A stretch of DNA of 60,276 nt from an uncultured Clostridia bacterium (GCA_947630545.1 CANRHX010000008.1:1-60276); one strand, 5' to 3'. Counted from the first letter of the stretch, positions 36,268 to 47,386 are shown. Translations and numbers: made by a program. The notes: generated by a model not told the origin, from the letters alone.

Positions 36268-37284
36268 ATGTCAGTAAAAGTAGCCATTAATGGTTTTGGA
36301 CGTATAGGACGTCTTGCATTTAGACAAATGTTTGGAGCAGAGGGGTATGAAGTTGTTGCTATAAACGACTTAACAAGTCCTTCAATGTTAGCTCATTTAT
36401 TAAAATATGATTCAGCACAAGGAAGATATGAAAAAGCAGATACAGTAGTAGCTGGAGAAGATTCTATAACAGTAGATGGAAAGACAATAAAAATATATGC
36501 TCAAGCCGATGCATCAAAATTACCATGGGGAGAAATTGGAGTAGATGTAGTATTAGAATGTACAGGATTCTACACAAATAAGGAAAAAGCAACAGCTCAT
36601 ATTACTGCAGGAGCAAAGAAAGTTGTAATTTCAGCACCAGCTGGAAAAGAATTAAAAACAGTTGTATATGGTGTTAACCAAGGTATATTAAATAAAGATG
36701 ATCAAATAATATCTGCAGCATCTTGTACAACAAACTGTTTAGCACCAATGGCAAAAGCATTAAATGATTATGCACCTATTCAATCAGGAATAATGACAAC
36801 AGTTCACGCATACACAGGTGATCAAATGTTATTAGATGGTCCACACAGAAAAGGTGATTTAAGAAGAGCTAGAGCAGCTGCTATAAATATAGTACCAAAT
36901 TCAACAGGAGCAGCAAAAGCAATTGGATTAGTTATTCCAGAATTAAATGGAAAATTAATCGGTTCTGCACAAAGAGTTCCAGTTCCAACAGGTTCTACAA
37001 CTATATTAGTTGCTGTTGTAAAAGGAGAAAATATTACAGTAGATAGCATAAATGCTGCTATGAAAGCACAATCTAGCGAATCATTTGGTTACACAGAAGA
37101 ATTACTAGTTTCTTCAGATGTAATAGGTATGAGATATGGTTCATTATTTGACGCAACTCAAACAATGGTTACAGAAATTTCAGATGGTTTATATCAAGTT
37201 CAAGTTGTTTCTTGGTATGATAACGAAAATTCATATACAAGCCAAATGGTAAGAACAATTAAATATTTTGCAGAATTAGGATAA
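36268..37284 (+). CDS. gap: Glyceraldehyde-3-phosphate dehydrogenase
   Basis: The 338-residue glycolytic enzyme has [17 protein letters not shown] (NAD-binding), the catalytic Cys in [13 protein letters not shown] near 152, [14 protein letters not shown], and the C-terminal [30 protein letters not shown] precedes ATG. Codon choice is clean, as expected for a highly expressed gene. Monocistronic, with terminator at 37303. Confidence 0.97.
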   Translation: MSVKVAINGFGRIGRLAFRQMFGAEGYEVVAINDLTSPSMLAHLLKYDSAQGRYEKADTVVAGEDSITVDGKTIKIYAQADASKLPWGEIGVDVVLECTGFYTNKEKATAHITAGAKKVVISAPAGKELKTVVYGVNQGILNKDDQIISAASCTTNCLAPMAKALNDYAPIQSGIMTTVHAYTGDQMLLDGPHRKGDLRRARAAAINIVPNSTGAAKAIGLVIPELNGKLIGSAQRVPVPTGSTTILVAVVKGENITVDSINAAMKAQSSESFGYTEELLVSSDVIGMRYGSLFDATQTMVTEISDGLYQVQVVSWYDNENSYTSQMVRTIKYFAELG

Positions 37285-37302
37285 ATTTAATAAATAATAA
37301 AT

Positions 37303-37357
37303 AAAAAGCGAATTATAGGTTTTCTATATTTTTTAGAAAATCTTTAATTCGCTTTTT
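37303..37357 (+). terminator. gap terminator
   Basis: AAAAAGCGAATTA...TAATTCGCTTTTT with an inner TTTTCTA/TAGAAAA stem. Confidence 0.85.
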
Positions 37358-37443
37358 CTTATAAATAATATAAAAAGCATAGCCAAAAAAATAAAACTAT
37401 GATATAGTAAATACACAAAATATTATTAAAGAGGAAATTGATT

Positions 37444-38901
37444 ATGAAAAAAACAATCCAAAAAGAAAATTTATTAAAAATACTATATATTATAGCTTCA
37501 ATAATATTCGTAATACCGTCTATAATATATATAATACAAAACAAAACAGTCTATAAATTTGATAAATGGTTTGAATTCTTATTAAACGATTCAGCCCGAG
37601 AAACACAAACTATAGCATATCTTATGATATTAGTAGTAATAACAGTTATATATATATTAATAATTAAATATAGGAATAAGATTTTTAAAGATATAAAAAG
37701 TGTTTTAAAATATACATCTATAGTGGGATTTATATATATACTTTCAATTCCATTCACATGTTCAGATGTATTTTATTATATGGGAGTTGGAAGAATTGAT
37801 TCAACTTATAATCAAAATCCATATTATACAACAATAAGGCAATATGTAGATGAAAATCAAAACTCAAAGCCAGAAATAATAAATGATAGTGTTATGATGG
37901 AAGGATACATGAATGATTGGGGAAATTCAACAGTTGTTTATGGTCCAGTTTGGCAATTAATTTGTAAATTTGTTGGATTATTATCATTTGGAAATGTAGA
38001 TATAGGATTGTTTGTATTTAAAATAATAAATTTATTAGTTCATATAATTAATTGTTGGCTTATATATAAACTAACAGGCAAGAAGATATTTGCATTAATT
38101 TATGGGTTAAATCCATTTGTATTAATAGAAGGAATTATGTGTGTACATAATGATATGTTTGTTGTATTATTCACATTATTTGCACTATATTTCATGAAAA
38201 ATAAAAAGAAATTATGGGTAAGCATGATATTTTTAGCTTTAGCAACAGGAATAAAATATTTTTCAATACTACTATTGCCATTTATAATAATTTACTATTT
38301 TAGAAAAGAAAAACCAATTAATAGATTTTTAAAATGTATAAATTATGGCATTATATTTATAATAGCATTATTAGTTCCATATTTAATTTATGCTAAAGAT
38401 TTAAGCATTTTAAGTGGCATGATAACACAACAAGGAAAAATGGCAAAAAGTATTTATATACCAATATTGCAATATTTTCCTAGCATATCAATAAATTCTT
38501 TAAGTACATTGTTATTGAAAATCTTTGCTATAATATACTTATTTACAGTCATAATATTGTTAGTAAAAAAGAATATAACATTAAGAAATTTAATGCAAAA
38601 ATATACAGTATTTTTACTAATATTCTTATTTAGTTTAATAACACAATTTCAACCATGGTATTTGATGTGGTTAATGCCAATATTTATGTGGCAAAATTCT
38701 AATAATGTAAAAGTATTAGTATTAATGGGAATTATATCAGAGTTTGCCAATGCAGTATTTTTGCTTAATGGTGAAGGATATGTTTTTGGCACACCATTTA
38801 TTTTGATAATGTATACAGCCATTTTAGGTTCTGCTTTAACTATAGAAAAGTTGGCTAATAAAAGGAAAATAAAAGCCTTTAAAGTTAATATGTCAAAATA
38901 A
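37444..38901 (+). CDS. GT-C-fold membrane glycosyltransferase
   Basis: The 485-residue product has about 11-12 membrane helices and an extracytoplasmic loop after the first pair, with SDVFYYMGVGRIDSTYNQNPYY near residue 105; the acidic residue there is the usual catalytic base of GT-C enzymes using polyprenyl-phosphate sugars. LNPFVLIEGIMCVHND and GIKYFSILLLPFI are typical of the mannosyltransferase-like members. Substrate not predictable. Start at 37444 chosen because GAGGA lies 9 nt upstream. polA follows 37 nt later. Confidence 0.72.
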   Translation: MKKTIQKENLLKILYIIASIIFVIPSIIYIIQNKTVYKFDKWFEFLLNDSARETQTIAYLMILVVITVIYILIIKYRNKIFKDIKSVLKYTSIVGFIYILSIPFTCSDVFYYMGVGRIDSTYNQNPYYTTIRQYVDENQNSKPEIINDSVMMEGYMNDWGNSTVVYGPVWQLICKFVGLLSFGNVDIGLFVFKIINLLVHIINCWLIYKLTGKKIFALIYGLNPFVLIEGIMCVHNDMFVVLFTLFALYFMKNKKKLWVSMIFLALATGIKYFSILLLPFIIIYYFRKEKPINRFLKCINYGIIFIIALLVPYLIYAKDLSILSGMITQQGKMAKSIYIPILQYFPSISINSLSTLLLKIFAIIYLFTVIILLVKKNITLRNLMQKYTVFLLIFLFSLITQFQPWYLMWLMPIFMWQNSNNVKVLVLMGIISEFANAVFLLNGEGYVFGTPFILIMYTAILGSALTIEKLANKRKIKAFKVNMSK

Positions 38902-38938
38902 TAATATTTTACTTATGGCAAATATAAGGAGGAAAGTT

Positions 38939-41656
38939 TTGAAAAAGTTAGTTTTGGTCGATGGAAACAGTATAATGAATAGAGCATTTTATGGAATAAT
39001 GGGTAGTAAAATGCTTACAACAAAGGATGGCAAATATACAAATGCAGTGTATGGTTTTTTAGCAATACTATTTAAACTAATAGAAGATAAAAATCCAGAA
39101 TATATGGCAGTAGCATTTGATCTAAAGGCTCCAACAGCAAGACATAAAATGTATGAAGGCTATAAAGCGAATCGACATGGTATGCCAGATGAGTTAAAAG
39201 AGCAAATGCCTATAATAAAAGATGTTTTAAGAGCCATGAACATAGATATAATTGAGAAGGAAGGATATGAAGCGGATGATATTTTAGGAACATTATCATG
39301 CTATGGAGAAAAACAAGGACTAGAAGTAACAATTCTATCTGGAGATAGAGACACATTTCAGCTTGCAACAGACAAAGTTACAATAAGAATTCCTAGAACA
39401 AAAGCAGGAAAAACAGAAACAGAAGAATATAATAGAGAAGAAATAAAAAGGGTATATGGATTAGAGCCAAAACAATTAATTGAAGTAAAAGGTTTACAAG
39501 GAGATACATCAGATAATATCCCTGGAGTTCCCGGAATAGGTGAAAAGACAGCACTTTTACTAATTCAAAAATATGGATCAATAGAAAAGCTATATAATTC
39601 GATAGAAAAAGGGAAAGACGACCTAAAAGGAAAACAAAGAGAAAAAATTGCAAATAACAAAGAATTAGCTATGTTGTCTAAAACTTTAGGAACTATAAAT
39701 TTAAAAGTCCCAATAGAAGATACTTTGGAAAATTTAAAAGTTGAAGAATGGGATAAACCAAAAGTATTAGAACTTTTTAAAGAATTAAATTTTAATAGAT
39801 ATATAGAAAGATTTGGCTTAAAAGATGAAGAAAAACCAAAGTTAGATTTAAAAGATTTATTTAAAATTGAAGAAGTAAAAATAGAAGAACTTGCACAAAT
39901 ATTAGAAAATCAAGATAAATTAATATATTATATAGAAACTAAACAAGATGAAAATCCAGAAAAAATTGTAAAAGAAAAAATAACTAGCATTAGCATTTAT
40001 TTATCAGATAAAAACAAAGCTATATATTCAAAAATAGAAAACGAAGAAAAAATTTCTTATTTAAAAGAGATATTTGAAAAAGAAGAAATAAAAAAAGTAG
40101 GAATAAATTTAAGTAGAGATTATATATTATTAAAACAGTTAGGAATTGATCTAAATGGGATTTTTTATGATGTTCAAATATCAGCATATATTTTAAATCC
40201 AACTGAAAATAAAATAACAATAGATAAACTTTCTAAAGATTTCATAGAATTAGATATAGATGAATATTTAAATATAAATGGGGCTCAAGAAAATAAAGAA
40301 GAACAAATGACACTATTTTCAAATGATGAATTACAGGAAAATAGAGTAGATGTTAATAAATATGGAACATCAGTTAAAGCTTATGCAATTTCAAAAATTA
40401 AAGAAGTAACAACTAAAAAATTAAATGAAATTGGTGCAATGGAATTGTTTACAAAAATAGATATGCCAACAGTAGAAGTATTATCAAATATGCAATGGAA
40501 CGGCATGTATGTTGACGAAGAAGAGTTAAATAAATTTGGCAATGAATTAAAGCAAAATATAGAAATATTGACAAAAGAAATTTATGAATTAGCAGGAGAA
40601 GAGTTTAATATAAATTCAACAAAACAGCTAGGAGTAATTTTATTTGAAAAAATGAAATTACCTATAATTAAAAAGACTAAAAGTGGATATTCAACAGATG
40701 TAGATGTTTTAGAAAAATTAAAAAGAGAAGACCCAATTATAAGCAAAATATTAGATTATAGGCAACTTATGAAATTAAATTCAACGTATGTAGAAGGACT
40801 AAAACCATATATAAATCCAAAAACAAAAAGAATTCATTCATTTTTCCATCAAACAATAACTGCTACAGGTAGAATAAGCTCAACAGAGCCAAATCTTCAA
40901 AATATTCCAACAAGATTTGAACTAGGAAAAAGGGTTAGGAAAATATTTAAGCCTGCAGAAGAAAAAGTTTATATAGATAGTGATTATTCACAAATAGAAC
41001 TTAGAGTATTGGCTCATATTTCACAAGATGAGCATATGATAGAGGCTTTCAAAAATAATGAAGATATTCATAAGCAAGCAGCATCTAAAGTATTTAAAAC
41101 ACCATTAGATGAAGTAACAAGCACTCAAAGGAGTAATGCCAAAGCAGTAAATTTTGGTATTGTATATGGAATAAGTGATTATGGTTTATCAGAGCAACTT
41201 GGAATTTCTATAAAAAAAGCAAAACAATACATTAACGAATATCTAGAACAATATTCTGGAATTAAAAAATTTATGGAAGACATTACAGAAAAGGCAAAAG
41301 AACAAGGTTATGTTGAAACACTATTTAATAGAAGAAGATATATACCAGAGTTAAAATCAAATAATTATATGGTAAGGCAATTTGGAGCTAGAGTTGCTAT
41401 GAACACGCCAATTCAGGGAACAGCAGCAGATATTATGAAAATTGCTATGATAAATGTATATAATGAAATTAAGAAGAGAGGATTGAAATCAAAAATAGTT
41501 CTTCAAATTCATGATGAGATGATGATTGAAGCACCTATCTCAGAAGTAGATGAAATTAAGAAAATTGTGGTTGAATTAATGCAGTCTGCAACTAAGTTAG
41601 ACGTTCCTCTAATTGCTCAAATTTCAGAAGCTGATAATTGGTATGATTGTAAATAA
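38939..41656 (+). CDS. polA: DNA polymerase I
   Basis: I choose the TTG at 38939 because AGGAGG lies 6 nt before it; this gives MKKLVLVDGNSIMNRAFYG, the standard PolA start, and 905 residues. The 5'-nuclease domain (1 to about 290) has EADDILGTL and GDRDTFQL. The middle domain is present but its first exonuclease motif reads YYIETKQDE instead of a D-x-E motif, so proofreading is probably lost, as in Bacillus-type PolA. The polymerase domain has DSDYSQIELRVLAH near 680, the O-helix RSNAKAVNFGIVYGIS and HDEMMIEAP near 857. Confidence 0.94.
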   Translation: MKKLVLVDGNSIMNRAFYGIMGSKMLTTKDGKYTNAVYGFLAILFKLIEDKNPEYMAVAFDLKAPTARHKMYEGYKANRHGMPDELKEQMPIIKDVLRAMNIDIIEKEGYEADDILGTLSCYGEKQGLEVTILSGDRDTFQLATDKVTIRIPRTKAGKTETEEYNREEIKRVYGLEPKQLIEVKGLQGDTSDNIPGVPGIGEKTALLLIQKYGSIEKLYNSIEKGKDDLKGKQREKIANNKELAMLSKTLGTINLKVPIEDTLENLKVEEWDKPKVLELFKELNFNRYIERFGLKDEEKPKLDLKDLFKIEEVKIEELAQILENQDKLIYYIETKQDENPEKIVKEKITSISIYLSDKNKAIYSKIENEEKISYLKEIFEKEEIKKVGINLSRDYILLKQLGIDLNGIFYDVQISAYILNPTENKITIDKLSKDFIELDIDEYLNINGAQENKEEQMTLFSNDELQENRVDVNKYGTSVKAYAISKIKEVTTKKLNEIGAMELFTKIDMPTVEVLSNMQWNGMYVDEEELNKFGNELKQNIEILTKEIYELAGEEFNINSTKQLGVILFEKMKLPIIKKTKSGYSTDVDVLEKLKREDPIISKILDYRQLMKLNSTYVEGLKPYINPKTKRIHSFFHQTITATGRISSTEPNLQNIPTRFELGKRVRKIFKPAEEKVYIDSDYSQIELRVLAHISQDEHMIEAFKNNEDIHKQAASKVFKTPLDEVTSTQRSNAKAVNFGIVYGISDYGLSEQLGISIKKAKQYINEYLEQYSGIKKFMEDITEKAKEQGYVETLFNRRRYIPELKSNNYMVRQFGARVAMNTPIQGTAADIMKIAMINVYNEIKKRGLKSKIVLQIHDEMMIEAPISEVDEIKKIVVELMQSATKLDVPLIAQISEADNWYDCK

Positions 41657-41704
41657 TGTTTTATATAATTATTTGTTACAATATATTATAAAAGGAGAAG
41701 TATA

Positions 41705-42271
41705 ATGCATAATAAAAAAGGTATAATTGTAATAGTTTGTGCCTTAATTATAATTTTATTAGTAGTTGCATTACGAGTACCTGAAAAAGTACTAAAGATG
41801 ATTTATCCAATAAAATATGAAAATTTTGTAGAATTATATGCTAAAGAATATAATGTAGATAAATATTTAATATATGCAATAATAAAAGCAGAAAGTAATT
41901 TTGATGAAAGTGCAGTTTCATCTAAAGGGGCAAAGGGACTAATGCAACTAATGGATAGCACTGCAAATGATATACTGAAAAAAGAAGACATTTATAATGC
42001 TGATGAGGACTTAAATCTTTTAGAGCCACAAGTCAATATTAATTTAGGTACTAAATATCTTTCTGTGTTAATAAATAAATACAGTTCAATAGAATTGGCT
42101 TTGGTTGCATATAATGCAGGAAGCGGAAATACGGATAATTGGATAAAACAAGGCATTTTAAAGGATGATGGATCTGATGTGGAAAATGTTCCTTATAAAG
42201 AGACAAATAATTATGTTAGAAAGATTTTAAGAGATTATGATATTTATAAAAATTTGTATAATGAAAATTAA
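41705..42271 (+). CDS. Lytic transglycosylase, SLT domain
   Basis: A 188-residue exported muramidase with an N-terminal membrane anchor (residues 7-25) and an SLT domain: IIKAESNFDESAVSSKGAKG with catalytic Glu, GLMQLM, NLGTKYLSVLINKY, and VAYNAGSGNTDNWI. It cleaves peptidoglycan strands. AAAGGAGAAGTATA precedes ATG. Its position just before two prepilin-like genes may be chance or may help surface structures cross the wall. Confidence 0.9.
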   Translation: MHNKKGIIVIVCALIIILLVVALRVPEKVLKMIYPIKYENFVELYAKEYNVDKYLIYAIIKAESNFDESAVSSKGAKGLMQLMDSTANDILKKEDIYNADEDLNLLEPQVNINLGTKYLSVLINKYSSIELALVAYNAGSGNTDNWIKQGILKDDGSDVENVPYKETNNYVRKILRDYDIYKNLYNEN

Positions 42272-42308
42272 TAAAACAAATTTTTTGAAAATTTTATTTC
42301 TATAACTA

Positions 42309-42337
42309 TTGATAAAATTTAACTTTTAAAGTATAAT
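42309..42337 (+). promoter_or_regulatory. Promoter of prepilin leader 1
   Basis: TTGATA (42309-42314), 17 nt, TATAAT (42332-42337). Confidence 0.65.
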
Positions 42338-42380
42338 TTAAAAGTAAAAACCAAAGAAAAGAAAGATAGGTGAAAATAAA

Positions 42381-42449
42381 ATGGCTCAAACCCTTGCAGG
42401 AGTACACACACACACACACACACACACACAAGCATATTTACAAAAATAA
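42381..42449 (+). CDS. Microsatellite leader ORF, (CA)13, short phase
   Basis: After AGGTGAAAATAAA, ATG opens a frame MAQTLAGV followed by a His-Thr run encoded by 13 CA units (42405-42430) and stops after 22 residues. With a CA number divisible by 3 the frame would instead continue as IFTKINKKGLNCTIKG for about 45 more codons to TGA at 42563-42565, inside the terminator hairpin. That longer frame is conserved in copy 2, so it is probably the functional phase. The present copy is in the short phase. Confidence 0.55.
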   Translation: MAQTLAGVHTHTHTHTQAYLQK

Positions 42450-42526
42450 ATAAAAAAGGGTTAAACTGCACTATAAAAGGTGTGGTAGATTTAGAGAACA
42501 TTTTTTTAAATAAAATAAATAATTAT

Positions 42527-42590
42527 AAAGATAGCATTATTCAAACATATTATAGGTATGCTTGAGTGAGGCTATCTTTTTGTATTTTAA
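42527..42590 (+). terminator. Long terminator hairpin in prepilin leader 1
   Basis: AAAGATAGC (42527-42535) pairs with GCTATCTTT (42571-42579), and inside TCAAACATA (42541-42549) pairs with TATGCTTGA (42557-42565), with pairing through most of the stretch between. About 22 bp in all, followed by TTTGTATTTT. It lies between the leader ORF and the prepilin gene. Confidence 0.75.
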
Positions 42591-42718
42591 AAAATAATAG
42601 TTATTAATATTTTAAAGTTATATTTATTAATATATGGTAAAAATTAATATCATAAACACATAAATAAATATATTACTTTAAATTTTAAATAAAAAATAAA
42701 GAGGGAGGAATTAAAAAA

Positions 42719-44632
42719 ATGTCAAACGAAATTAAAAAGAAAAACAAACGGAATAACGTTAATAGCACTTGTCATCACAATAATTGTACTTTTAATCCTA
42801 GCTCGGAGTAACGATAAGTACATTATCAGGAGACGATGGAATACTAAATAAAGCAAGTGAAGCTAGATTTAAAAAAGAATTAGGAGATTATAAAGATGAG
42901 TTAGCACTATATAATGTAGAAGAAAGAATAAGTCAAGAAAATTCTAATGGAGAAGTAGGGAAAAGCCCATCATATGCAGATACTAATTATCTAGTAGATG
43001 CAGATAAAGGAGTAATAAATGGAAACATTACAAATATAATAAAAAACATAAAAGATGAGTATAAAGAGAAATTTATAATATTATATGGAACACTATATAC
43101 AACAGATAAAGCGACAGAGTTAGAAAGAAAATGGGCAGAATCAATGGGAGTAGAATATTATCCATTAGATGTAGCAGTAAAAGACGGAAATGTGGTATTA
43201 CAATGTACACAAAACAATATAGAAAAATTAATAAAAGATGATACACTAGTAATACCAGGAATAATAACAGAGATAGAAGAAGGGACATTTAATGGAATAA
43301 ATGTAAAGAAAATAGTAATCCCAAGTTCAGTAAAAACAATAGGAAATAATGCATTTTCAAATAATAGTATGTTAGAAGAAATAGAAATACAAGATGGAGT
43401 AAAAACAATAGGAGATAAAGCTTTTTATGGATGTAGTAATTTATGGAAAGTTACAATGACAGATTCTGTAACTACACTTCGGTTCGAATGCTTTTAGAGA
43501 ATGTTCAAAACTCACAAATATAACTCTTTCAAATGAAATTAAAGAATTGAAATCAGGTACTTTTTATTTATGTACATCATTAAGTGAACTTAAATTACCT
43601 GATAAATTAGAAATATTAGCAAGTGGTGTTACTTGGGGTACAAAGATATCAACTTTAAAATTTCCAACAAATCTAATTACTTTTAATACTTATGATCAAT
43701 CTTTAAGTCTTGTAAATTTTGACACATCTGAAAATAATAATTTTATATTTAAAGATAATGTGTTATATAGTAAAGATGAAACTATTCTTTATTTTGTAGG
43801 AGCTAATGCAACTAATGTAAATATATCAACACAAGTAACAACTATAAAAGATTGTGCATTTAGAAATTGTACACAAGTAACATCTATAAATATTCCACAA
43901 AAAGTAACTACAATAGGCAATTTAGTATGGAATGATAGCATAACTAGTATAACAGTAGATATTAATAATAATAGTTTTAAAACTGCTGAAAAAGGTTCTT
44001 TAGTAAGTGCTGATGGTAAAAAATTGTATAGGTGTGTACAAACAGGTAAAGTAATAATTGAAGAAGGTGTAGAACATATATACAGAGGAACTTTTTTACC
44101 TGGAATAACTTCAATAAAATTGCCAAATTCATATAAAACTGCATCTGACTCAACATTTCCAACATTAGATGAATTAGAATTACCTAAAAACGTAGAAAGC
44201 TTTAATTATGGTATTTATATTGGTATAAAACAAATAAAAGTAAATTCAGAGAATACACATTTTAAAATGAGTGAAGATAATAATTATATGACAAGTTATG
44301 ATGGAAAAAAATTATATTGGACAAAGAGGGGGTTGACAACATTAAATATTCCAAACAGTGTAAATGAAATTTGTACAAGTGCATTTTTGTTCTCAAGTGC
44401 AACTAGCTTAGTTGTTCCAGAAGGAGTAACCAAAATTGGTCAAAATATTATAGGTCAATCTTCTATAAAGACGATTGAAATTCCAAGCACAATTGAAAGT
44501 ATTGATGTAAAAGCTTTTTCAGCCGCTAATAATTTAAGTCAAATAATTATTCATAAGGTAAAAGACAGTATCAGTGGAAGCCCTTGGGGAGCAGTTGGTG
44601 GAAATAAGATAATTGAATGGAAAGGTAATTAA
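42719..44632 (+). CDS. Prepilin-like BspA leucine-rich-repeat surface protein, three +1 shifts at CGG
   Basis: Read with three +1 shifts, all at CGG (42749, 42804, 43480), this is one 636-residue protein. The N terminus is MSNEIKKKNK then GITLIALVITIIVLLILA, a class III (prepilin) leader with the cleavage Gly directly after the first CGG; the second CGG restores A-GVTISTLSGDDGIL, and the third restores TTL-GSNAFRECSKLTNITL within BspA-type leucine-rich repeats. Repeats of the form IVIPSSVKTIGNNAFSNN run from about residue 190 to the C terminus. In zero frame each segment ends within about 20 codons. GGGAGGAATTAAAAAA precedes ATG. Likely an exported adhesin processed by prepilin peptidase. Confidence 0.85.
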
Positions 44633-44707
44633 TTTAAGATATAAGTTTATACTATCTTAACATTCAAAAAATATAAATAATTTTTAAAAAATTTTTCCCT
44701 AAACCTA

Positions 44708-44736
44708 TTGATAAAAGTTAGTTTTTAAAGTATAAT
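44708..44736 (+). promoter_or_regulatory. Promoter of prepilin leader 2
   Basis: TTGATA (44708-44713), 17 nt, TATAAT (44731-44736), same as copy 1. Confidence 0.65.
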
Positions 44737-44779
44737 TTAAAAGTAAAAACCAAAGAAAAGAAAGATAGGTGAAAACAAA

Positions 44780-44854
<75 letters not shown>

Positions 44855-44934
44855 ATAAAAAAGGGTTAAACTGCACAATAAAAGGTGCAGTGGATTTTGA
44901 GAACATTTTTTTAAATAAAATAAATAATAATAAT

Positions 44935-45000
44935 AAAGATAGCATTATTCAAACATATTAATTATAGGTATGCTTGAGTGAGGCTATCTTTTTGTATTTT
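44935..45000 (+). terminator. Long terminator hairpin in prepilin leader 2
   Basis: AAAGATAGC (44935-44943) pairs with GCTATCTTT (44983-44991), with the same inner TCAAACATA/TATGCTTGA stem as copy 1 and the tail TTTGTATTTT. Confidence 0.75.
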
Positions 45001-45138
45001 AAAAAATAATAGTTATTAATATTTTAAAGTTATATTTATTAATATATGGTAAAAAATATAATATCATAAATAAACAAATAAATATATTACTTTAAATTTT
45101 AAATAAAAAATAAAGAATTGAAAAGGAGGAATTAAAAA

Positions 45139-46363
45139 ATGTCAAACAAAGTAAAAAACAAAATTAAAAGAAGCAGCAAACGGAATAACATTAATAGCGT
45201 TAGTCATCACAATAATAGTCTTGCTAATCTTAGCGGGAGTAACAATAGCAATGCTATCAGGAGACAACAGTGCACCACAAAAAGCAACAGAGGCAGCACA
45301 AAAAGATGCAATAGCAGGAGCAAAAGATGAAATAGCAATGACAGTGCAAGAAAGGTTATTAAATTACTATAATGATGAATATGTAAAAGGAAATGTAACA
45401 GAAGGAGCAAGTACACGAGGAGAAGTGGTAGAAGCTGCAAAAGAAGCAGTAGGAAAAGCCAAAAATAGAAATAAACAATTGCTAGAGTCATCAGGAGTAA
45501 CAGATTATACAATAACATTAAATACAAAGTCATACACAGTAACAGGAACAATAGACGAAAAAGGTGGTATTACTTGGAGTGATACAGTAGCATCTACAGG
45601 AGGTAGCAATAATAAAACTTTTGTAGACAAAGTAACAATTGACAATTATGGAGACTATGTAGACTATGGAGTTGATATAGATGGAAATAAAAGCGATAAT
45701 GATTGGCAAATATTTTATAAAGACGAAGAAAATGTTTACTTAATAGCAGATGATTATTTAGAAGAAGATAAAATTCCTAAAAATATAAAGGATTATTCAG
45801 ATGGAGTGCATGTAAATGATAAAATATCAAAATATTTAACTTATATAGATGATTCTAAAATGGTAAATACGCATTATAAAGAATTAGAGTATATGATTGA
45901 TACTAGTGATGAAATATGGGGTAGTTTAAAAAATGAAAAAACAGAGTATGTAATTGGAGGACCAACTTTAGAAATGTTTTGTAAATCATTTAATCAAAAG
46001 TATCCTGACAAAGAGATTAAGTATTATAATAGAGATGAAGGGTATGATGTCTTTGAATATGATTGTAACTGTGGTAAGTTAGATGGTGAAGTGGATGATT
46101 TATATTGTAAACATGACGTCAGTAAAGCATCTGTTATGTTATTAGCTTCTCAACAATATAATTATGACGAGTATTCAGGTTTTTATGGCCATATTTATGG
46201 TGTTGGATCTGAATATGAAAATAATGAAATTAAGTTCTATTTTTTATCAGCAGGTGGATCTTATTATGGGGACTATGAGAGCAAAGATGGGTATAGGCCA
46301 CTTGTATGCTTAAAAAGTAGCGTAAACGCAGATAAGGAAGGAGATGTTTGGAAGCTTCAATAG
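45139..46363 (+). CDS. Prepilin-like surface protein, +1 shift at CGG
   Basis: With one +1 shift at CGG (45181-45183) this is a 407-residue protein. Zero frame starts MSNKVKNKIKRSSK; dropping the C gives GITLIALVITIIVLLILAG and VTIAMLSGDNSAPQKATEAA, a textbook prepilin N terminus with the helix continuing. The rest is a soluble, Asp/Tyr-rich domain with a Cys pair (YDCNCGK...YCKHD near residue 300) and a C-terminal segment ending PLVCLKSSVNADKEGDVW. GGAGGAATTAAAAA precedes ATG. Paralogue of the N-terminal part of the gene before it; the C-terminal domain is unrelated to LRRs and not recognised. Confidence 0.82.
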
Positions 46364-46448
46364 TATGTTAGTAAATTTAACTTAATTATTCATGCCTTGC
46401 AATGGATACAAATAAGGAGAGCGTGCCCAACGTATTCAAATAAAGATA

Positions 46449-46512
46449 AGCCTCTAATATAATATAAATATGTAACTAAAGTTACAAATATATTATACTG
46501 GAGGTTTTTTAA
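46449..46512 (+). terminator. Terminator of the second prepilin gene
   Basis: AAGCCTC...GGAGGTTTTTT outer stem with long inner AT-rich pairing (GTAACTAAAGTTAC loop stem). A 15-codon GTG frame follows at 46514-46561 without clear meaning. Confidence 0.55.
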
Positions 46513-46627
46513 GTGACGAATAAAGAAATATTAGAAGAAGAAATGAAAAAGGAAGTATAAATTATTGTTAAAAAACCACAAATATGGTAGAATGAAAACA
46601 GATTTATAAAAATTAAAGGAGAATGAA

Positions 46628-47386
46628 ATGATAGAAGTAAATAATCTAAAAAAGAAATTTACTAGACAAGAAAAAAACAAAAAGAAAACTAATTTTTATG
46701 CTGTTAATGGAGTATCATTTAAAGCAGATAAAGGTGAAATAATTGGAATACTTGGACCAAATGGTGCAGGAAAAACAACAATGTTAAGAATGTTAGCAGG
46801 AATTATGCAACAATCTGAAGGGACAATAGAAATTGATGGACAAAACTATAAAAATAACAGTTTAGATATAAAAAGAAAAATAGCCTTTTTATCTGGCAAT
46901 ACAAAGCTATACAATAGATTATCTGCACACGAATTAATACAAATGTGTGGTAAATTATATGGAATGGACATAAATGATATAAATAAAAGAGAAACAGAAA
47001 TTCTTAAATTATTAAATTTAGAAGAAATAAAAAACATAAAAATAGGAAATTTATCTACAGGACAAACACAAAGAGTTGGATTAGCTCGTTGTTTAGTACA
47101 TAATCCTCAATATTACATTTTAGATGAAGCTACAACTGGATTAGATATTATTTCAAGCCAAATTATTTTAGATTTCATAAAAGAAGAGAAGAAGAAAGGT
47201 AAAACAATACTATATTCAACACATTATATGGAAGAAGCAGAAAATATTTGTGATAAGGTGTTAATGATAAACAAAGGTCAAGTTATTGAAACTGGAACAC
47301 CAGAAGAAATTAAAGCAAAAACTAAAACAACAAATTTAAGAGATGCATTTTTTACTTTAATAGGAGGTGTTTCAAATGAAGACTAA
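46628..47386 (+). CDS. ABC transporter ATP-binding protein (NatA-like)
   Basis: A 252-residue ATPase: Walker A GPNGAGKTTMLRML near 46, Q-loop region, signature LSTGQTQRVGLARCL near 142, Walker B YILDEATTGLD, and the H-loop in YSTHYMEEAE. AAAGGAGAATGAA precedes ATG. Its last codons overlap the permease start at 47376, showing translational coupling. The pair resembles NatAB-type exporters; the substrate is unknown. Confidence 0.9.
   Translation: MIEVNNLKKKFTRQEKNKKKTNFYAVNGVSFKADKGEIIGILGPNGAGKTTMLRMLAGIMQQSEGTIEIDGQNYKNNSLDIKRKIAFLSGNTKLYNRLSAHELIQMCGKLYGMDINDINKRETEILKLLNLEEIKNIKIGNLSTGQTQRVGLARCLVHNPQYYILDEATTGLDIISSQIILDFIKEEKKKGKTILYSTHYMEEAENICDKVLMINKGQVIETGTPEEIKAKTKTTNLRDAFFTLIGGVSNED

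Larger units (their letters stand above)
42299..42735 (+). repeat. Duplicated leader block, copy 1
   Basis: About 435 nt containing promoter, (CA)13 ORF, terminator and the ribosome site of the prepilin-LRR gene. It is repeated with high identity at 44698-45155 in front of the next prepilin gene. Copies differ mainly in CA number, small A/T indels and a few third-base changes. Confidence 0.85.

Noticed and set aside
42319..42501. Minus-strand ORF with Val-Cys repeats over the CA tract (also 44718-44945)
   Set aside because: It is only the antisense reading of the CA repeat and terminator; it lacks a ribosome site and the strand carries no promoter that I can see.
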